Part shown: piece after piece, positions 34,672 through 43,049 of the stretch
Layout of the letters: every line of letters begins with the position of its first letter
Position numbering within the stretch: the stretch's first letter is position 1
NCBI RefSeq assembly: GCF_029948125.1
Contig: NZ_JASAMB010000023.1
Location: forward strand, 56,047 to 120,046
DNA: 64,000 nucleotides
Reading direction: 5' to 3'
Source: Catellatospora sp. KI3
GTDB taxonomy: Bacteria > Actinomycetota > Actinomycetes > Mycobacteriales > Micromonosporaceae
The notes under the pieces: model-generated
What the model saw: the letters and a program-made list of their open reading frames with translations, nothing else
Databases searched by the model: none
What the model was told of the DNA's origin: nothing
Position numbers and translations under genes: made by a program

Positions 34672-35400
34672 TCAGTGGCCTTCGCCGGGGGTCACGACCT
34701 CGCCCTCGCCCTCGGGCAGGGCGATCGGGCTGCGCGGCATGGCCTCCAACGGCGTGGCGACCGGAACGGCCGGCAGGACGATGGACTGCCCGTTGGACAG
34801 CTTGATCGTCAGCGGCACCGACGCCCCGTTGGCCAGCGCGGCCTTCAGGCCCTTGAGGACGTAGAACTGCTTGCTGGTGGGCAGCAGGTCGACGTAGCCG
34901 GACGGCGCGATGGTGATCTTCTCGGCCGCGGCCGGAGCGGCCGGGCTCGGGCTGGGGCTCGGCGAGGCGGAGGCCGCCACCGAGGCGGAAGCCGAGGGCT
35001 TGGCGGAGGCCGACGCCGACGCCGAAGCGGCCGCCGACGGCGAGGCCTCGGTGCTCGGCGTGGCCTTGACCGCACCGGCCGAGGTCAGCTCGACCGAGGC
35101 GGCTGCCGCCGACTCGACGCCGGTGATGGTGACCGGTTCCTTGGTGTTGTTGAAGATGCGCAGCTGCAGCGGCGCGTCCGCCCCGGCCTTGTAGCCCTGC
35201 AGACCGGGGTAGGCGACCATGGCGTCGCGCACCACGATGTTGCCGGCACCGGGCGAGGTCTCGATGGAGCCGCCGGCCGCACCGGGCACGGCCGCGACCT
35301 GGTCGGCGGTCTGCGACTGCATGCCGGCGCTGCAGCCGGTCAGAGCCAGGGCGGCGGCGGTGGCCCCGCCTGCGAAGAGCATGGTGATCGAGCGCGTCAC
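34672..35400 (-). CDS. Predicted lipoprotein with Ala/Ser low-complexity linker
   Basis: 242-residue predicted lipoprotein with a signal peptide and lipobox LTGC (Cys near residue 23). Residues about 30-110 (NIVVRDAMVAYPG; LRIFNNTKEPVTITGVES) and about 160-235 (TIAPSGYVDLLPTSKQFYVLKGL; SVPLTIKLSNGQSIVLPAVP) look like the two halves of a PCu(A)C/copper-chaperone-like beta fold, split by about 50 residues of Ala/Ser/Pro repeats. No Met/His copper ligand set is obvious, so metal binding is doubtful. Start at GTG 35400 or ATG 35382. Downstream (53 nt) of a UbiA-family gene on the same strand. Confidence 0.65.
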   Translation of the reverse strand: MTRSITMLFAGGATAAALALTGCSAGMQSQTADQVAAVPGAAGGSIETSPGAGNIVVRDAMVAYPGLQGYKAGADAPLQLRIFNNTKEPVTITGVESAAAASVELTSAGAVKATPSTEASPSAAASASASASAKPSASASVAASASPSPSPSPAAPAAAEKITIAPSGYVDLLPTSKQFYVLKGLKAALANGASVPLTIKLSNGQSIVLPAVPVATPLEAMPRSPIALPEGEGEVVTPGEGH

Positions 35401-35453
35401 GGGCGCCAGCGTAATCTCCGCCGCCGGGCGGGCCGGACCCGACCCGCCGCTGT

Positions 35454-36254
35454 TCACAGCACCCCCGCGACGACCAGCACCAGCACGTCCACCAGGGCGA
35501 GGCCGAGCAGCGCGCGGAAGGCGGTGCGCGGGTCGGCGTACCGGCCGAGGGGAATCATCGCGACGGCCGTGACCGACACCACCAGCGCGGCCCACAGCGG
35601 CGGCCGGGCTCCGGCGATCAGGACGGCCATCGCGGCGATCAGCAGCACGGTCGCCAGCAGCAGACTGCGCCGCGCGCCGAGGCGCTGCGGCAGGCCGCGC
35701 ACCCCCGTGGCCGCGTCGTCGGCCAGGTCGGGCACCGCGTTGAGCAGGTGCGCGGCGCCGGTGAGCAGCGCCGCCGCCAGCAGCAGCCAGCCGGGCGCGG
35801 GCGGCGATCCGGGCCGGGCCGCCCCGATGAAGGCGATCAGGGCCGCGAACGAGACCAGGTACGGCACGATCGAGGCCGGGGTGCCCTTGAGCGGCCAGTT
35901 GTACAGCTGGGCCGAGACCAGGGCGAGCAGGAACCAGCCCGACGCGGGCCAACCCCAGGCCAGGGCGGCGGCGACGGTCGCGGCCGTGGCCAGCACGGCC
36001 GCGATCGCGACGGTACGGCGCCCGCCGGGCTCCGCCGCCAGCGGCTTGTCGGCCCGCCCCACGGCCAGGTCCCGCCCGGCGTCGATGGCGTCGTTGGCCC
36101 AGCCCACGGCGAGCTGGCTCAGCCCGACCGTGCCCGCGACCAGGGCGGCCCCGCGCAGCGAGTGGCCCATCCCGAGCGCCAGCAGCCCGCTCACGGCGGT
36201 GACGGCGAGGGCGGGCAGCGGATGGCAGGCGCGCAGCAGCCGCAGCGGTGACAT
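35454..36254 (-). CDS. UbiA-family prenyltransferase
   Basis: 266-residue integral membrane enzyme with about eight or nine hydrophobic helices. The first Asp-rich motif is NDAIDAGRD (residues about 54-62, NDxxD) and the second DLADDAATG lies near residue 174, both needed for prenyl diphosphate and magnesium binding. QLYNWPLKGTPASIVPYLVSF fits the family. The acceptor (quinone precursor, aromatic or lipid) cannot be inferred. ATG start 36254, 38 bp from the divergent gene at 36293. Confidence 0.8.
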   Translation of the reverse strand: MSPLRLLRACHPLPALAVTAVSGLLALGMGHSLRGAALVAGTVGLSQLAVGWANDAIDAGRDLAVGRADKPLAAEPGGRRTVAIAAVLATAATVAAALAWGWPASGWFLLALVSAQLYNWPLKGTPASIVPYLVSFAALIAFIGAARPGSPPAPGWLLLAAALLTGAAHLLNAVPDLADDAATGVRGLPQRLGARRSLLLATVLLIAAMAVLIAGARPPLWAALVVSVTAVAMIPLGRYADPRTAFRALLGLALVDVLVLVVAGVL

Positions 36255-36292
36255 CTGGCCAGTGTGGCGCGTCGTCGGTAATCTCGCCGCAC

Positions 36293-37168
36293 ATGGACCC
36301 CCGTCGCGTACCGACCGCCGCCTATGTCCTGCTGACGGCGGCCCTGCTGGCGGCCGGGGGCCTCTGGTGGCACCGCGCCGCCCCGGGCCCGCTGCCGCCG
36401 CGCCGGGCGGACGTCCCCGTGCCGGCCGAGCCGCCGATGACGCCCCAGATGCGCGACGCGCTGCAGACGCTGCCGGCGCTGCTCGACCAGGGCCAGGAGA
36501 CCGCCGAGGTGGTCGCGGTGCTCGACCCGGTGGTCGTCGCGGCTCAGCGCGAGCCGGAGCAGCGCTCGGCCGACCTGCCCGCCGGGGCGTACGAGCTGCG
36601 CCTGACCTGCGTCGCACCCGGCGGGACGCTGCGTCTGGCCCTGCTCGGGCAGTCGAGCGCCGACCTGCCGGACCAGACCCTGCCCTGCGCCACCGACGTC
36701 GGCTGGCAGCAGCGCAGCCTGATCGTCCCGGCCGGCTTCGGCCTGGCCACGGTGACCACGATGCTGGAGGACGCCGACTCCGCGGTGGTCGCCTGGCGGA
36801 TCATCGCGCACACCCCGAAGGTGCCCCGGGAGGCATGGGCGGACCGGCTGCGGTCGCTGCTGCCGGACGGCTCGGGCCGGCGGACGGCCGACTTCGCGCT
36901 GACCGCCGGGCGCTCCCGGCAGCAGCGCTTCGACCTGCCGGCGGGGCGCTACAGCCTGCGTACGGTCTGCGCCGGGGACACGGCGGTGCGGGTGACCGTC
37001 ACCGGGGAGGTGGCGCAGTCGATGGACATGTTCTGCGACGCCGACGGCCTGTACCTGCTGGACCTGGTGGGCGGGAAGACCGGCGGCGACGTCGTCTTCG
37101 AGGCGCTGGGAGGTTCCGGGTCGGCCTATGTGCGGGCCGTCGTGGGGGAGCCGATCCCGACGTATTGA
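36293..37168 (+). CDS. Secreted or membrane-anchored protein of unknown function
   Basis: 291-residue protein with an uncleaved or cleaved N-terminal hydrophobic segment (about 10-28). The rest is hydrophilic and shows two similar halves: ADLPAGAYELRLTCVAPGGTLRLALLG and FDLPAGRYSLRTVCAGDTAVRVTVTG, each a beta-rich unit with one Cys, suggesting an internal duplication. No enzymatic motif. The ATG at 36293 lies 8 nt after TAATCT and lacks a ribosome site (candidate leaderless). It ends 4 nt before the convergent gene. Confidence 0.65.
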   Translation: MDPRRVPTAAYVLLTAALLAAGGLWWHRAAPGPLPPRRADVPVPAEPPMTPQMRDALQTLPALLDQGQETAEVVAVLDPVVVAAQREPEQRSADLPAGAYELRLTCVAPGGTLRLALLGQSSADLPDQTLPCATDVGWQQRSLIVPAGFGLATVTTMLEDADSAVVAWRIIAHTPKVPREAWADRLRSLLPDGSGRRTADFALTAGRSRQQRFDLPAGRYSLRTVCAGDTAVRVTVTGEVAQSMDMFCDADGLYLLDLVGGKTGGDVVFEALGGSGSAYVRAVVGEPIPTY

Positions 37169-37172
37169 CGCG

Positions 37173-37562
37173 TCAGCTGGGCGGGACCGTCCCCGGAGTG
37201 GTGGCGGCGGGGGCGGAGACACCCGGCGCGGGCGAGCCCGGCAGGGGCTGCTGTGGCGCCGGGCGGGTCAGGCCGGGCCAGGCGATCAGCAGCAGGCTGA
37301 GCAGCGTGATCACGACCGCTATGGACAGCACGATCAGCGGCAGTGCCAGCGAGGTGGCGTCCGGGTCGTCGATGCGTTCGGGCAGGTGCAGCCGCTTGCG
37401 CCAGCGGGCGCGTCGGGCGGCCCGTCGCCGGGCCCGCGCTTCCCGCCTGAGTTCCGTGCGTACCTTGGCGGCCTCTTCGGCCAGCTCAGCGGGATCATCC
37501 GGAATGACGACCTCGCCCCACTCGGGCGGCAGGTCGGGCAGTCCGTTCCCCAGCGTGCCCAT
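37173..37562 (-). CDS. Small single-span membrane protein, unknown function
   Basis: 129-residue protein. An acidic N-terminus (LPPEWGEVVIPDDPAELAEEA) leads into a strongly basic stretch (RREARARRRAARRARWRKR, about 45-63), then one membrane helix (about 76-98) and a Pro/Ala tail. The ATG at 37562 is chosen because GGAGGAG precedes it by 8 nt; the frame opens earlier at 37586. The layout suggests an N-in membrane protein whose basic segment could contact lipid or nucleic acid. No family recognised. Confidence 0.65.
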   Translation of the reverse strand: MGTLGNGLPDLPPEWGEVVIPDDPAELAEEAAKVRTELRREARARRRAARRARWRKRLHLPERIDDPDATSLALPLIVLSIAVVITLLSLLLIAWPGLTRPAPQQPLPGSPAPGVSAPAATTPGTVPPS

Positions 37563-37860
37563 CGCCGGCTCCTCCGCGTGTATCACCGCGTCCCTCTACT
37601 GTCGCGCGTCCGAACCGATCACGCCAGTGGCAACATCGAAGGGAGATCGAGTCTCGTTGACGAGACGGACAACGGACACCAGTCGCACCAATGAGTGGAT
37701 AAGCGGTCACTGAGCGTAGTGCACCGAAGTCCCGGCCGCTGTGTCAAGCAGAAGAAATACGGCTCACAACGGGGGTGAGCTGCGCTAACTGTGCAAGACG
37801 GGCTGGGACTGCACGGCACGTCCGTGTTACCCTAGACACAGCGAAAGGGGTTTCGTACCT
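37563..37860. promoter_or_regulatory. Control region upstream of carD
   Basis: About 300 bp without a gene. It includes the 16-bp palindrome GTCTCGTTGACGAGAC at 37651-37666 and, 23 nt before carD, GTTACCCTAGACAC, in which TAGACA (37833-37838) is the best -10 candidate; the -35 is unclear. The palindrome is a candidate operator. Confidence 0.4.
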
Positions 37861-38346
37861 ATGGATTTCAGTGTCGGCGAGACCGTTGTCTACCCCCACC
37901 ACGGGGCCGCACTCATCGAGGCTATCGAGACCCGCACCATCAAGGGCGAGGAAAAGCTGTACCTCGTCCTTCGGGTTGCTCAGGGTGACCTGACGGTGCG
38001 GGTGCCCGCCGAGAACGCCGAGATCGTCGGCGTGCGAGAGGTGGTTGGCGAAGAGGGCCTGTCCAAGGTTTTCGACGTCCTCCGCGCCCCGCACACCGAG
38101 GAGCCGACCAACTGGTCGCGGCGTTACAAGGCGAATCTCGAGAAGCTCGCCTCGGGTAACCCGCTCAAGGTGGCTGAGGTGGTGCGTGACCTCTGGCGCC
38201 GCGAGCGGGAGCGCGGTCTGTCTGCGGGGGAGAAGCGGATGCTCGCCAAGGCCCGGGACATCCTTGTCGGCGAGGTCGCGCTCGCTGAGAAGAGCACGAA
38301 GGACGGGGCCGAGGTTCTCCTCGACAAGGTGCTCGCCGAGGCGTGA
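37861..38346 (+). CDS. carD: CarD-family RNA polymerase-binding regulator
   Basis: 161-residue global transcription regulator that binds the RNA polymerase beta subunit and stabilises open complexes, notably at rRNA promoters. The N-terminal Tudor-like domain covers residues 1-60 ([19 protein letters not shown]). The C-terminal helical domain contains Trp85 in [16 protein letters not shown], the residue that wedges into the upstream edge of the bubble in mycobacterial CarD. The length matches. The stop overlaps the ispD start by GTGA, the conserved actinobacterial carD-ispD coupling. Confidence 0.97.
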   Translation: MDFSVGETVVYPHHGAALIEAIETRTIKGEEKLYLVLRVAQGDLTVRVPAENAEIVGVREVVGEEGLSKVFDVLRAPHTEEPTNWSRRYKANLEKLASGNPLKVAEVVRDLWRRERERGLSAGEKRMLAKARDILVGEVALAEKSTKDGAEVLLDKVLAEA

Positions 38347-39056
38347 CCGTTCCATCGACAATGTCCTCACACATCGAAGACCGCGACGTCCCGCAGCATC
38401 GGGACGTCGCGGTTCTCGTTCCTGCGGCCGGCCAGGGTCTGCGCCTGGGCGGCGGTGTCCCCAAGGCGCTGCGTGAGCTGGCCGGGCAGCCGCTGCTGGT
38501 GCACGCCTGCGCGCGGCTGGCGCAGGCTCCGTCGGTCGCGCTGATCGTCGTGGCCGCCCCGGCCGACCAGGTCGACGCGGTCCGCGAGCTGCTGCCGGAC
38601 GCCACGGTGGTGCCCGGCGGGGCCACCCGCCAGCAGTCGGTCGCCAACGCCCTGGCGGCGGTGCCCGCCGGGATCGACATCGTGCTGGTGCACGACGCCG
38701 CCCGTGCCCTCACCCCGCCCGAGCTGGTGGAGTCCGTGGCCGCCGCAGTGCGCGCGGGCCACGACGCGGTCATCCCCGTGCTGCCGGTGGTCGACACGGT
38801 CAAGCGGGTCGACGCCACCGGCGCCGTGCTGGAGACGGTCGACCGGGCCGCGCTGCGAGTGGTGCAGACCCCGCAGGGCTTCCGCCGCGGCGTGCTGGCC
38901 AAGGCCCACGCTGAGGCCGCCTCGGAGCACACCGACGACGCGGGCATGGTCGAACGGCTGGGCCTGCCTGTCTACTGCGTGCCCGGCTCCGACCATGCCC
39001 TCAAGATCACCCGCCCGCTGGACCTGGCCATCGCGGCCGCGCTCCTCTCCCTCTGA
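38343..39056 (+). CDS. ispD: 2-C-methyl-D-erythritol 4-phosphate cytidylyltransferase
   Basis: 237-residue MEP-pathway enzyme making CDP-methylerythritol from MEP and CTP. Signatures: [23 protein letters not shown] (CTP loop), [30 protein letters not shown] and [11 protein letters not shown]. The GTG start overlaps the carD stop; ATG 38361 is an alternative. The first 21 residues before the core are not conserved-looking and their DNA forms a perfect 14-bp hairpin (38380-38413). ispF follows about 300 bp downstream rather than immediately. Confidence 0.95.
   Translation: MTVPSTMSSHIEDRDVPQHRDVAVLVPAAGQGLRLGGGVPKALRELAGQPLLVHACARLAQAPSVALIVVAAPADQVDAVRELLPDATVVPGGATRQQSVANALAAVPAGIDIVLVHDAARALTPPELVESVAAAVRAGHDAVIPVLPVVDTVKRVDATGAVLETVDRAALRVVQTPQGFRRGVLAKAHAEAASEHTDDAGMVERLGLPVYCVPGSDHALKITRPLDLAIAAALLSL
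38380..38413 (+). repeat. Perfect hairpin inside the 5' end of ispD
   Basis: ACCGCGACGTCCCG (38380-38393), loop CAGCAT, and the exact complement CGGGACGTCGCGGT (38400-38413). It lies about 40 nt after the start codon and codes for residues about 13-24, upstream of the conserved core. It could act as a translational brake, an attenuator or a partial carD terminator. Confidence 0.7.
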
Positions 39057-39178
39057 CGCCGTCCTCACTCTGCGCCGCCCCGCCGTCCCACCCTCACCCT
39101 CACCCTCGCGCGTCGTCCGCGCGGCGTTCGGGCCGCGTCCGTGCGTGCGCCAGGCCGCATCCGGGCCGACGGAAGCGA

Positions 39179-39236
39179 CAGTTTCGGGGAAACTGCGCGA
39201 ATCTTGAGCCGCATTCCTGCACTTTCCCCGAAACTG
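39179..39236. repeat. 58-bp palindromic element, copy 2
   Basis: Homologue of the element at 12888-12945, same length and orientation. Arms CAGTTTCGGGGAAA (39179-39192) and TTTCCCCGAAACTG (39223-39236) are perfect; the inner part keeps TGC/GCA and GAAT/ATTC pairing but has diverged. Followed by CACG as in copy 1. Located between ispD and ispF. Confidence 0.75.
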
Positions 39237-39357
39237 CACGACCGCGGCGCCCGCGCGGCCGGGACGAACCGGGCGGCCGGGGTCAGGCGAGGTGCGGCGG
39301 CGGGTGTTCTAGGGTGCGGGGGTGCCGGTTTCGGCATCGGGAGCTGGGGGACGGGCA

Positions 39358-39822
39358 GTGAGAGTCGGTATCGGTACGGACGTGCACGCCTTCGACCCCG
39401 AGCGCCCCTGCTGGGTCGCGGGCCTGCACTGGCCGGACGTGCCTGGCCTGGCCGGCCACTCCGACGCCGACGTGGCCGCCCACGCCGCCTGCGACGCGCT
39501 GTTCAGCGCGGCGGGCCTGGGCGACCTGGGCGCGAACTTCGGCACCGACCGGCCGGAGTGGTCCGGCGCGGCGGGGGTGGTGCTGCTCGCCGAGGCGGCC
39601 CGCCGGGTACGCGCGGCGGGCTTCGCCGTCGGGAACATCTCGATCCAGGTGATCGGCGTGGCCCCCAAGATCGGCAAGCGGCGGGACGAGGCGCAGCGGG
39701 TGCTCTCCGAGGCCGCCGGCGCGCCGGTGACCGTCTCCGGCACCACCACCGACGGCCTCGGCCTGACCGGGCGGGGCGAGGGGCTGGCGGCCGTCGCGGT
39801 CGCGCTGGTGCAAGCGGTCTGA
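39358..39822 (+). CDS. ispF: 2-C-methyl-D-erythritol 2,4-cyclodiphosphate synthase
   Basis: 154-residue trimeric zinc enzyme of the MEP pathway. [12 protein letters not shown] and [19 protein letters not shown] supply the metal ligands (Asp and two His), and [20 protein letters not shown] is the C-terminal signature. GTG 39358 gives the family-like start [12 protein letters not shown] and has a G-rich site about 8 nt upstream; GTG 39322 would add 12 residues. Separated from ispD by 300 bp carrying the palindromic element, so ispF probably has its own promoter. Confidence 0.95.
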   Translation: MRVGIGTDVHAFDPERPCWVAGLHWPDVPGLAGHSDADVAAHAACDALFSAAGLGDLGANFGTDRPEWSGAAGVVLLAEAARRVRAAGFAVGNISIQVIGVAPKIGKRRDEAQRVLSEAAGAPVTVSGTTTDGLGLTGRGEGLAAVAVALVQAV

Positions 39823-40231
39823 TAACTTCTGCAAGAACTCTCGCCTTTATCGGCAAGTCGGCGTGTACATCATTCCGAATTGGACGGTGTAATGGCGTTC
39901 GGCAGTTCGCCGACACACCTATCGAGAAGCGTCCGCGACCGGTTCTGTCGCCATGTTGATAACGGCGTAGCCGGTTCCGCCGCTGGTCGACGGCGGGCCG
40001 CTGACCTCGGCCGACGGGCGGTTCGCGTCGGGCGGGCGTTCATATGGCGAGGTGAGCCGTGCCGGTCTGTGCGGCTCGGCCGAACAGACACTTTGCCTGC
40101 TCGCCTCTTGCCTGGGGCACCCGGCTCACGGAAGCTTCAGGTTTAGTGTTTCGCCCCGACGCGTGTCGTCGCGTATGGGCAATGGTTGGCCCACGCCGAC
40201 CCCTTCTCTATGTGCTGGGTGGGAGAAAACT
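39823..40231. other. Intergenic region at the left border of the exopolysaccharide island
   Basis: 409 bp without a gene. It is locally less GC-rich just after ispF (CTTCTGCAAGAACTC; GTACATCATTCCGAATTGG). I compared it by eye with c-di-GMP and c-di-AMP riboswitch consensus patterns and found no match. It probably contains the promoter and leader of the 40232 gene, and it marks the junction between conserved housekeeping genes and the island. Confidence 0.4.
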
Positions 40232-42808
40232 GTGCGAAGGCTTACTCGCACCTCGGTGGCAGGGCTGTCGGCCCTTGCCATCACACTGCTTGGCATCGGG
40301 CCAGCGCAGGCGGTTCAGCCGGTTTACACCAGCCTGCCGACCGCTGTCCCGTCGACCGCCACGCCGAACATCAACGACGGCCTGGTCAACTCCATCGTGA
40401 AGGTGGGCAACAAGGTCATCGTCGGTGGCACGTTCACCGGCGTGACCAACCAGGGCGCCTCGGGAACCAGCTACGCGCAGGCGCGCCTGTTCTCGTTCGA
40501 CGCCGCCACGGGTCTGGTCGACCCCGCGTTCGCCCCGGTCATCAACGACGAGGTCATGCAGGTCATGCCTGGTCCGGTCGCGAACACGGTGCTCGTCGCG
40601 GGCCGGTTCACCGCCGTCAACAACACCACCGGCGGCGGCTACGCCAAGCTGGTGCTGCTCAACACCAGTGACGGCTCGCTGGTCACCACGTTCAAGGCCC
40701 CGGCCTTCAACGGCGCCGTGAACACGGTTAAGCAGTTCGGCAACCGGCTGCTGGTCGGCGGCTTCTTCACCACGGTGACCACGAACGGCACGGTCGTCAC
40801 CCGCAACGGTCTGGCGACGGTGGACGCGACGACGGGCGCGTTCGACCCGTACATGAACATCCCGCTGGTGGGGCACCACAACTACAACGGCACCGGGACG
40901 AGCTCCTCGGTCGGCGCGACCGACCTGGACATCACGCCCGACGGCACCCGCGCCGTGGTCATCGGCAACTTCAAGACGGCCAACGGCGGCGACTACGACC
41001 AGGTCGTCCAGATCAATCTGGGTGCGGCCGCCCCCACGATCGCGTGGTGGCACACCAACCGCTTCGACGACGTGTGCAAGCGCACGGCGTTCGACAAGTG
41101 GGTGCGCGACGTCGACTTCTCGCCGGACGGCAGCTACTTCGTCGTGGTCACCACCGGTTCGCCGTTCGGCGTGACCTCGCTGTGCGACAGCGCGTCGCGC
41201 TGGGAGACCTACCCGAACGCCAGCTTCCTCCAGCCGACCTGGGTCGACTGGACCGGTGGCGACACGCTGCTGTCGGTGGCCGTGACGGGTACGTCGGTCT
41301 ACGTCGGCGGGCACCAGCGCTGGCTGAACAACAGCGACGGTACCGACAAGGCGGCGCAGGGTGCGGTGGCCCGTCCGGGCCTGGCCGCGCTCGAGCCGGC
41401 GAGCGGCCTGCCGCAGGCGTGGAACCCGGGTCGCCACCCGCGCGGCTACGGCGCCACGGCGCTGTACGCGTCGGACACCGGCCTGTACGTCGGCTCGGAC
41501 ACCGAGTGGATCGGCCCGTTCGAGTACGAGCGCAAGCGGATCGCGTACTTCCCGCTCGCGGGTGGCTACACGCCGCAGGCCGACACGGTGGGCGACCTGC
41601 CGACCGACGTGTTCTTCCCGAACAACACCGTCAGCATCCCGGCGAACGAGGTGCTGTACCGCGTCAACGCGGGCGGTCCCGAGGTCGCCGCGACCGACGG
41701 CGGTCTGCCGTGGACCATCGACACCGCGGTGTCGCCGAGTCCGTACCACAACACGGGCAGCACGCCGAACACGGTCGCGTCGAACACGATCACGCTGGAC
41801 GGGTCGGTGGCGGCGAGCACGCCGCTGGCGGTCTTCAACGACCAGCGGTACGACGCCGCGGCCGCTCCCGAGATGAGCTGGTCCTTCCCGGTCGCGACCG
41901 GGACGCAGGTGGAGGTGCGCCTCTCCTTCGTCGCCCGTGACTGGGCCTACCACGACCCGGGCGCCCGGGTGTTCGACATCAGCATCGACGGCGTGCTGAA
42001 GGCCGACGACTACGACACGGTGGCCCAGGTGGGCTACAAGGTCGGGCACACGCTGACCTTCCCGGTCACCAGTGACGGCACGGTCAACATCGACTTCGGG
42101 CACGTGGCCCTGAACCCGGGCATCGAAGCGATCGAGATCGTCCGCACCAGCGGCGGTACGGGCAGCGGCGTGGCGAAGCGGTCGTACGACGGCACCACCG
42201 CCGGTGCGCTGACCCCGGTCGGCGGCGCCGACGGCACCGTGTGGGCGAACGTCCGCGGCGCCTTCCTGGTGGGCAACAAGCTGTTCTACGGCATGTCGAA
42301 CGGCACCATGTACGTCCGCAGCTTCGACGGCACCACCTTCGGTCCGGCCGCGGTGCTCAACCCGCACTCGGACCCGCGGTGGGACTCGATCCACGTGGAC
42401 GAGAAGGACGCGACCAGCGTGACCTACGCCGGCGTGAAGACCGCTCTCTACACGGAGCTGCCGAACGTGCGCAGCATGTTCTACAGCGGCGGGAAGCTCT
42501 TCTACACCATCGCCGGGCAGAACAAGCTGTTCTGGCGCTGGTTCAGCCCGGACAGCGGCATCGCCGGCTCGCAGCGCTTCGAGATCGCGGGCAGCGGTAC
42601 GGCCACGTCGCTGGAGTACCTGGCTGACACCTCCGGAGTGCTGTTCCTCTCCGGCGGGAACCTGTACTGGTCGCGCGGCGGCACCGACGGCCGCCTGATC
42701 AAGCGGGCGTTCAACGGCACCGCGTTCAGCGGCACCGCGGTCGCGGTCAGCGGCCCGTCGCTGGGCGGCGTCGACTGGCGTTCGCCGGGCGCGTTCATCC
42801 GCGGCTGA
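40232..42808 (+). CDS. Secreted beta-propeller protein with malectin-like domain
   Basis: 858-residue secreted protein. The GTG at 40232 is supported by GGGAG 8 nt upstream; a signal peptide follows (TSVAGLSALAITLLGIG, cleavage near PAQA-VQ). Residues about 30-430 are propeller repeats with VGGTFTGV, VAGRFTAV, VGGFFTTV and VGGHQRWL signatures. Residues about 490-640 contain a malectin-like carbohydrate-binding domain (EMSWSFPVATGTQVEVRLSF; FDISIDGVLKADDYD). A second propeller-like part runs to the end. No catalytic motif. First gene of the exopolysaccharide island; probably binds the exported glycan or the cell surface. Confidence 0.78.
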   Translation: MRRLTRTSVAGLSALAITLLGIGPAQAVQPVYTSLPTAVPSTATPNINDGLVNSIVKVGNKVIVGGTFTGVTNQGASGTSYAQARLFSFDAATGLVDPAFAPVINDEVMQVMPGPVANTVLVAGRFTAVNNTTGGGYAKLVLLNTSDGSLVTTFKAPAFNGAVNTVKQFGNRLLVGGFFTTVTTNGTVVTRNGLATVDATTGAFDPYMNIPLVGHHNYNGTGTSSSVGATDLDITPDGTRAVVIGNFKTANGGDYDQVVQINLGAAAPTIAWWHTNRFDDVCKRTAFDKWVRDVDFSPDGSYFVVVTTGSPFGVTSLCDSASRWETYPNASFLQPTWVDWTGGDTLLSVAVTGTSVYVGGHQRWLNNSDGTDKAAQGAVARPGLAALEPASGLPQAWNPGRHPRGYGATALYASDTGLYVGSDTEWIGPFEYERKRIAYFPLAGGYTPQADTVGDLPTDVFFPNNTVSIPANEVLYRVNAGGPEVAATDGGLPWTIDTAVSPSPYHNTGSTPNTVASNTITLDGSVAASTPLAVFNDQRYDAAAAPEMSWSFPVATGTQVEVRLSFVARDWAYHDPGARVFDISIDGVLKADDYDTVAQVGYKVGHTLTFPVTSDGTVNIDFGHVALNPGIEAIEIVRTSGGTGSGVAKRSYDGTTAGALTPVGGADGTVWANVRGAFLVGNKLFYGMSNGTMYVRSFDGTTFGPAAVLNPHSDPRWDSIHVDEKDATSVTYAGVKTALYTELPNVRSMFYSGGKLFYTIAGQNKLFWRWFSPDSGIAGSQRFEIAGSGTATSLEYLADTSGVLFLSGGNLYWSRGGTDGRLIKRAFNGTAFSGTAVAVSGPSLGGVDWRSPGAFIRG

Positions 42809-42828
42809 CGCAGCACCGTACGCAGTAA

Positions 42829-42860
42829 CCGGACCGGCCACCTTCTGGTGGCCGGTCCGG
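42829..42860. terminator. Terminator after the malectin/propeller gene
   Basis: Perfect 14-bp arms CCGGACCGGCCACC and complement, loop TTCT, 20 bp after the stop. No U-tract. Confidence 0.7.
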
Positions 42861-43017
42861 CACGTTTCGGGGCCCGACCGGTCCGGCGGAGACGGTCCGT
42901 CCGGCCGACTTCCGATACCCGATGTCGCTTCTGATCCGATTTGGTACGTCGATTCGCGCCGTGAATCCCGTTTCAGGGCAATAGTTACGGCTGTCCACAA
43001 GTCGGTTCGGCGACAGC

Positions 43018-43027
43018 CTTAACATCT
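43018..43027 (+). promoter_or_regulatory. CTTAACATCT motif, copy upstream of the second propeller gene
   Basis: Exact 10-mer, 22 nt before the ATG at 43050, in an AT-poor context. The same 10-mer occurs at 60121-60130 upstream of the WbaP-like gene, and a variant TTTAACATTT at 49206-49215. Here it may overlap the -10 region (TAACAT). Confidence 0.4.
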
Positions 43028-43049
43028 GTGAACTGGCAGCATCCGAGCC

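Noticed and set aside
33871..37713. A 1280-codon plus-strand frame across radA, the lipoprotein and UbiA genes
   Set aside because: Runs antisense through three recognised genes and out of frame through the 36293 gene; low-complexity product.
39823..40231. A c-di-GMP or c-di-AMP riboswitch in the leader of the first island gene
   Set aside because: I could not match the conserved core nucleotides of either class by eye; a covariance search would be decisive.
40208..43000. A 930-codon minus-strand frame antisense to the propeller/malectin gene
   Set aside because: The plus strand has a signal peptide, ribosome site and propeller repeats; the antisense product is Arg/Val/Asp-rich shadow.
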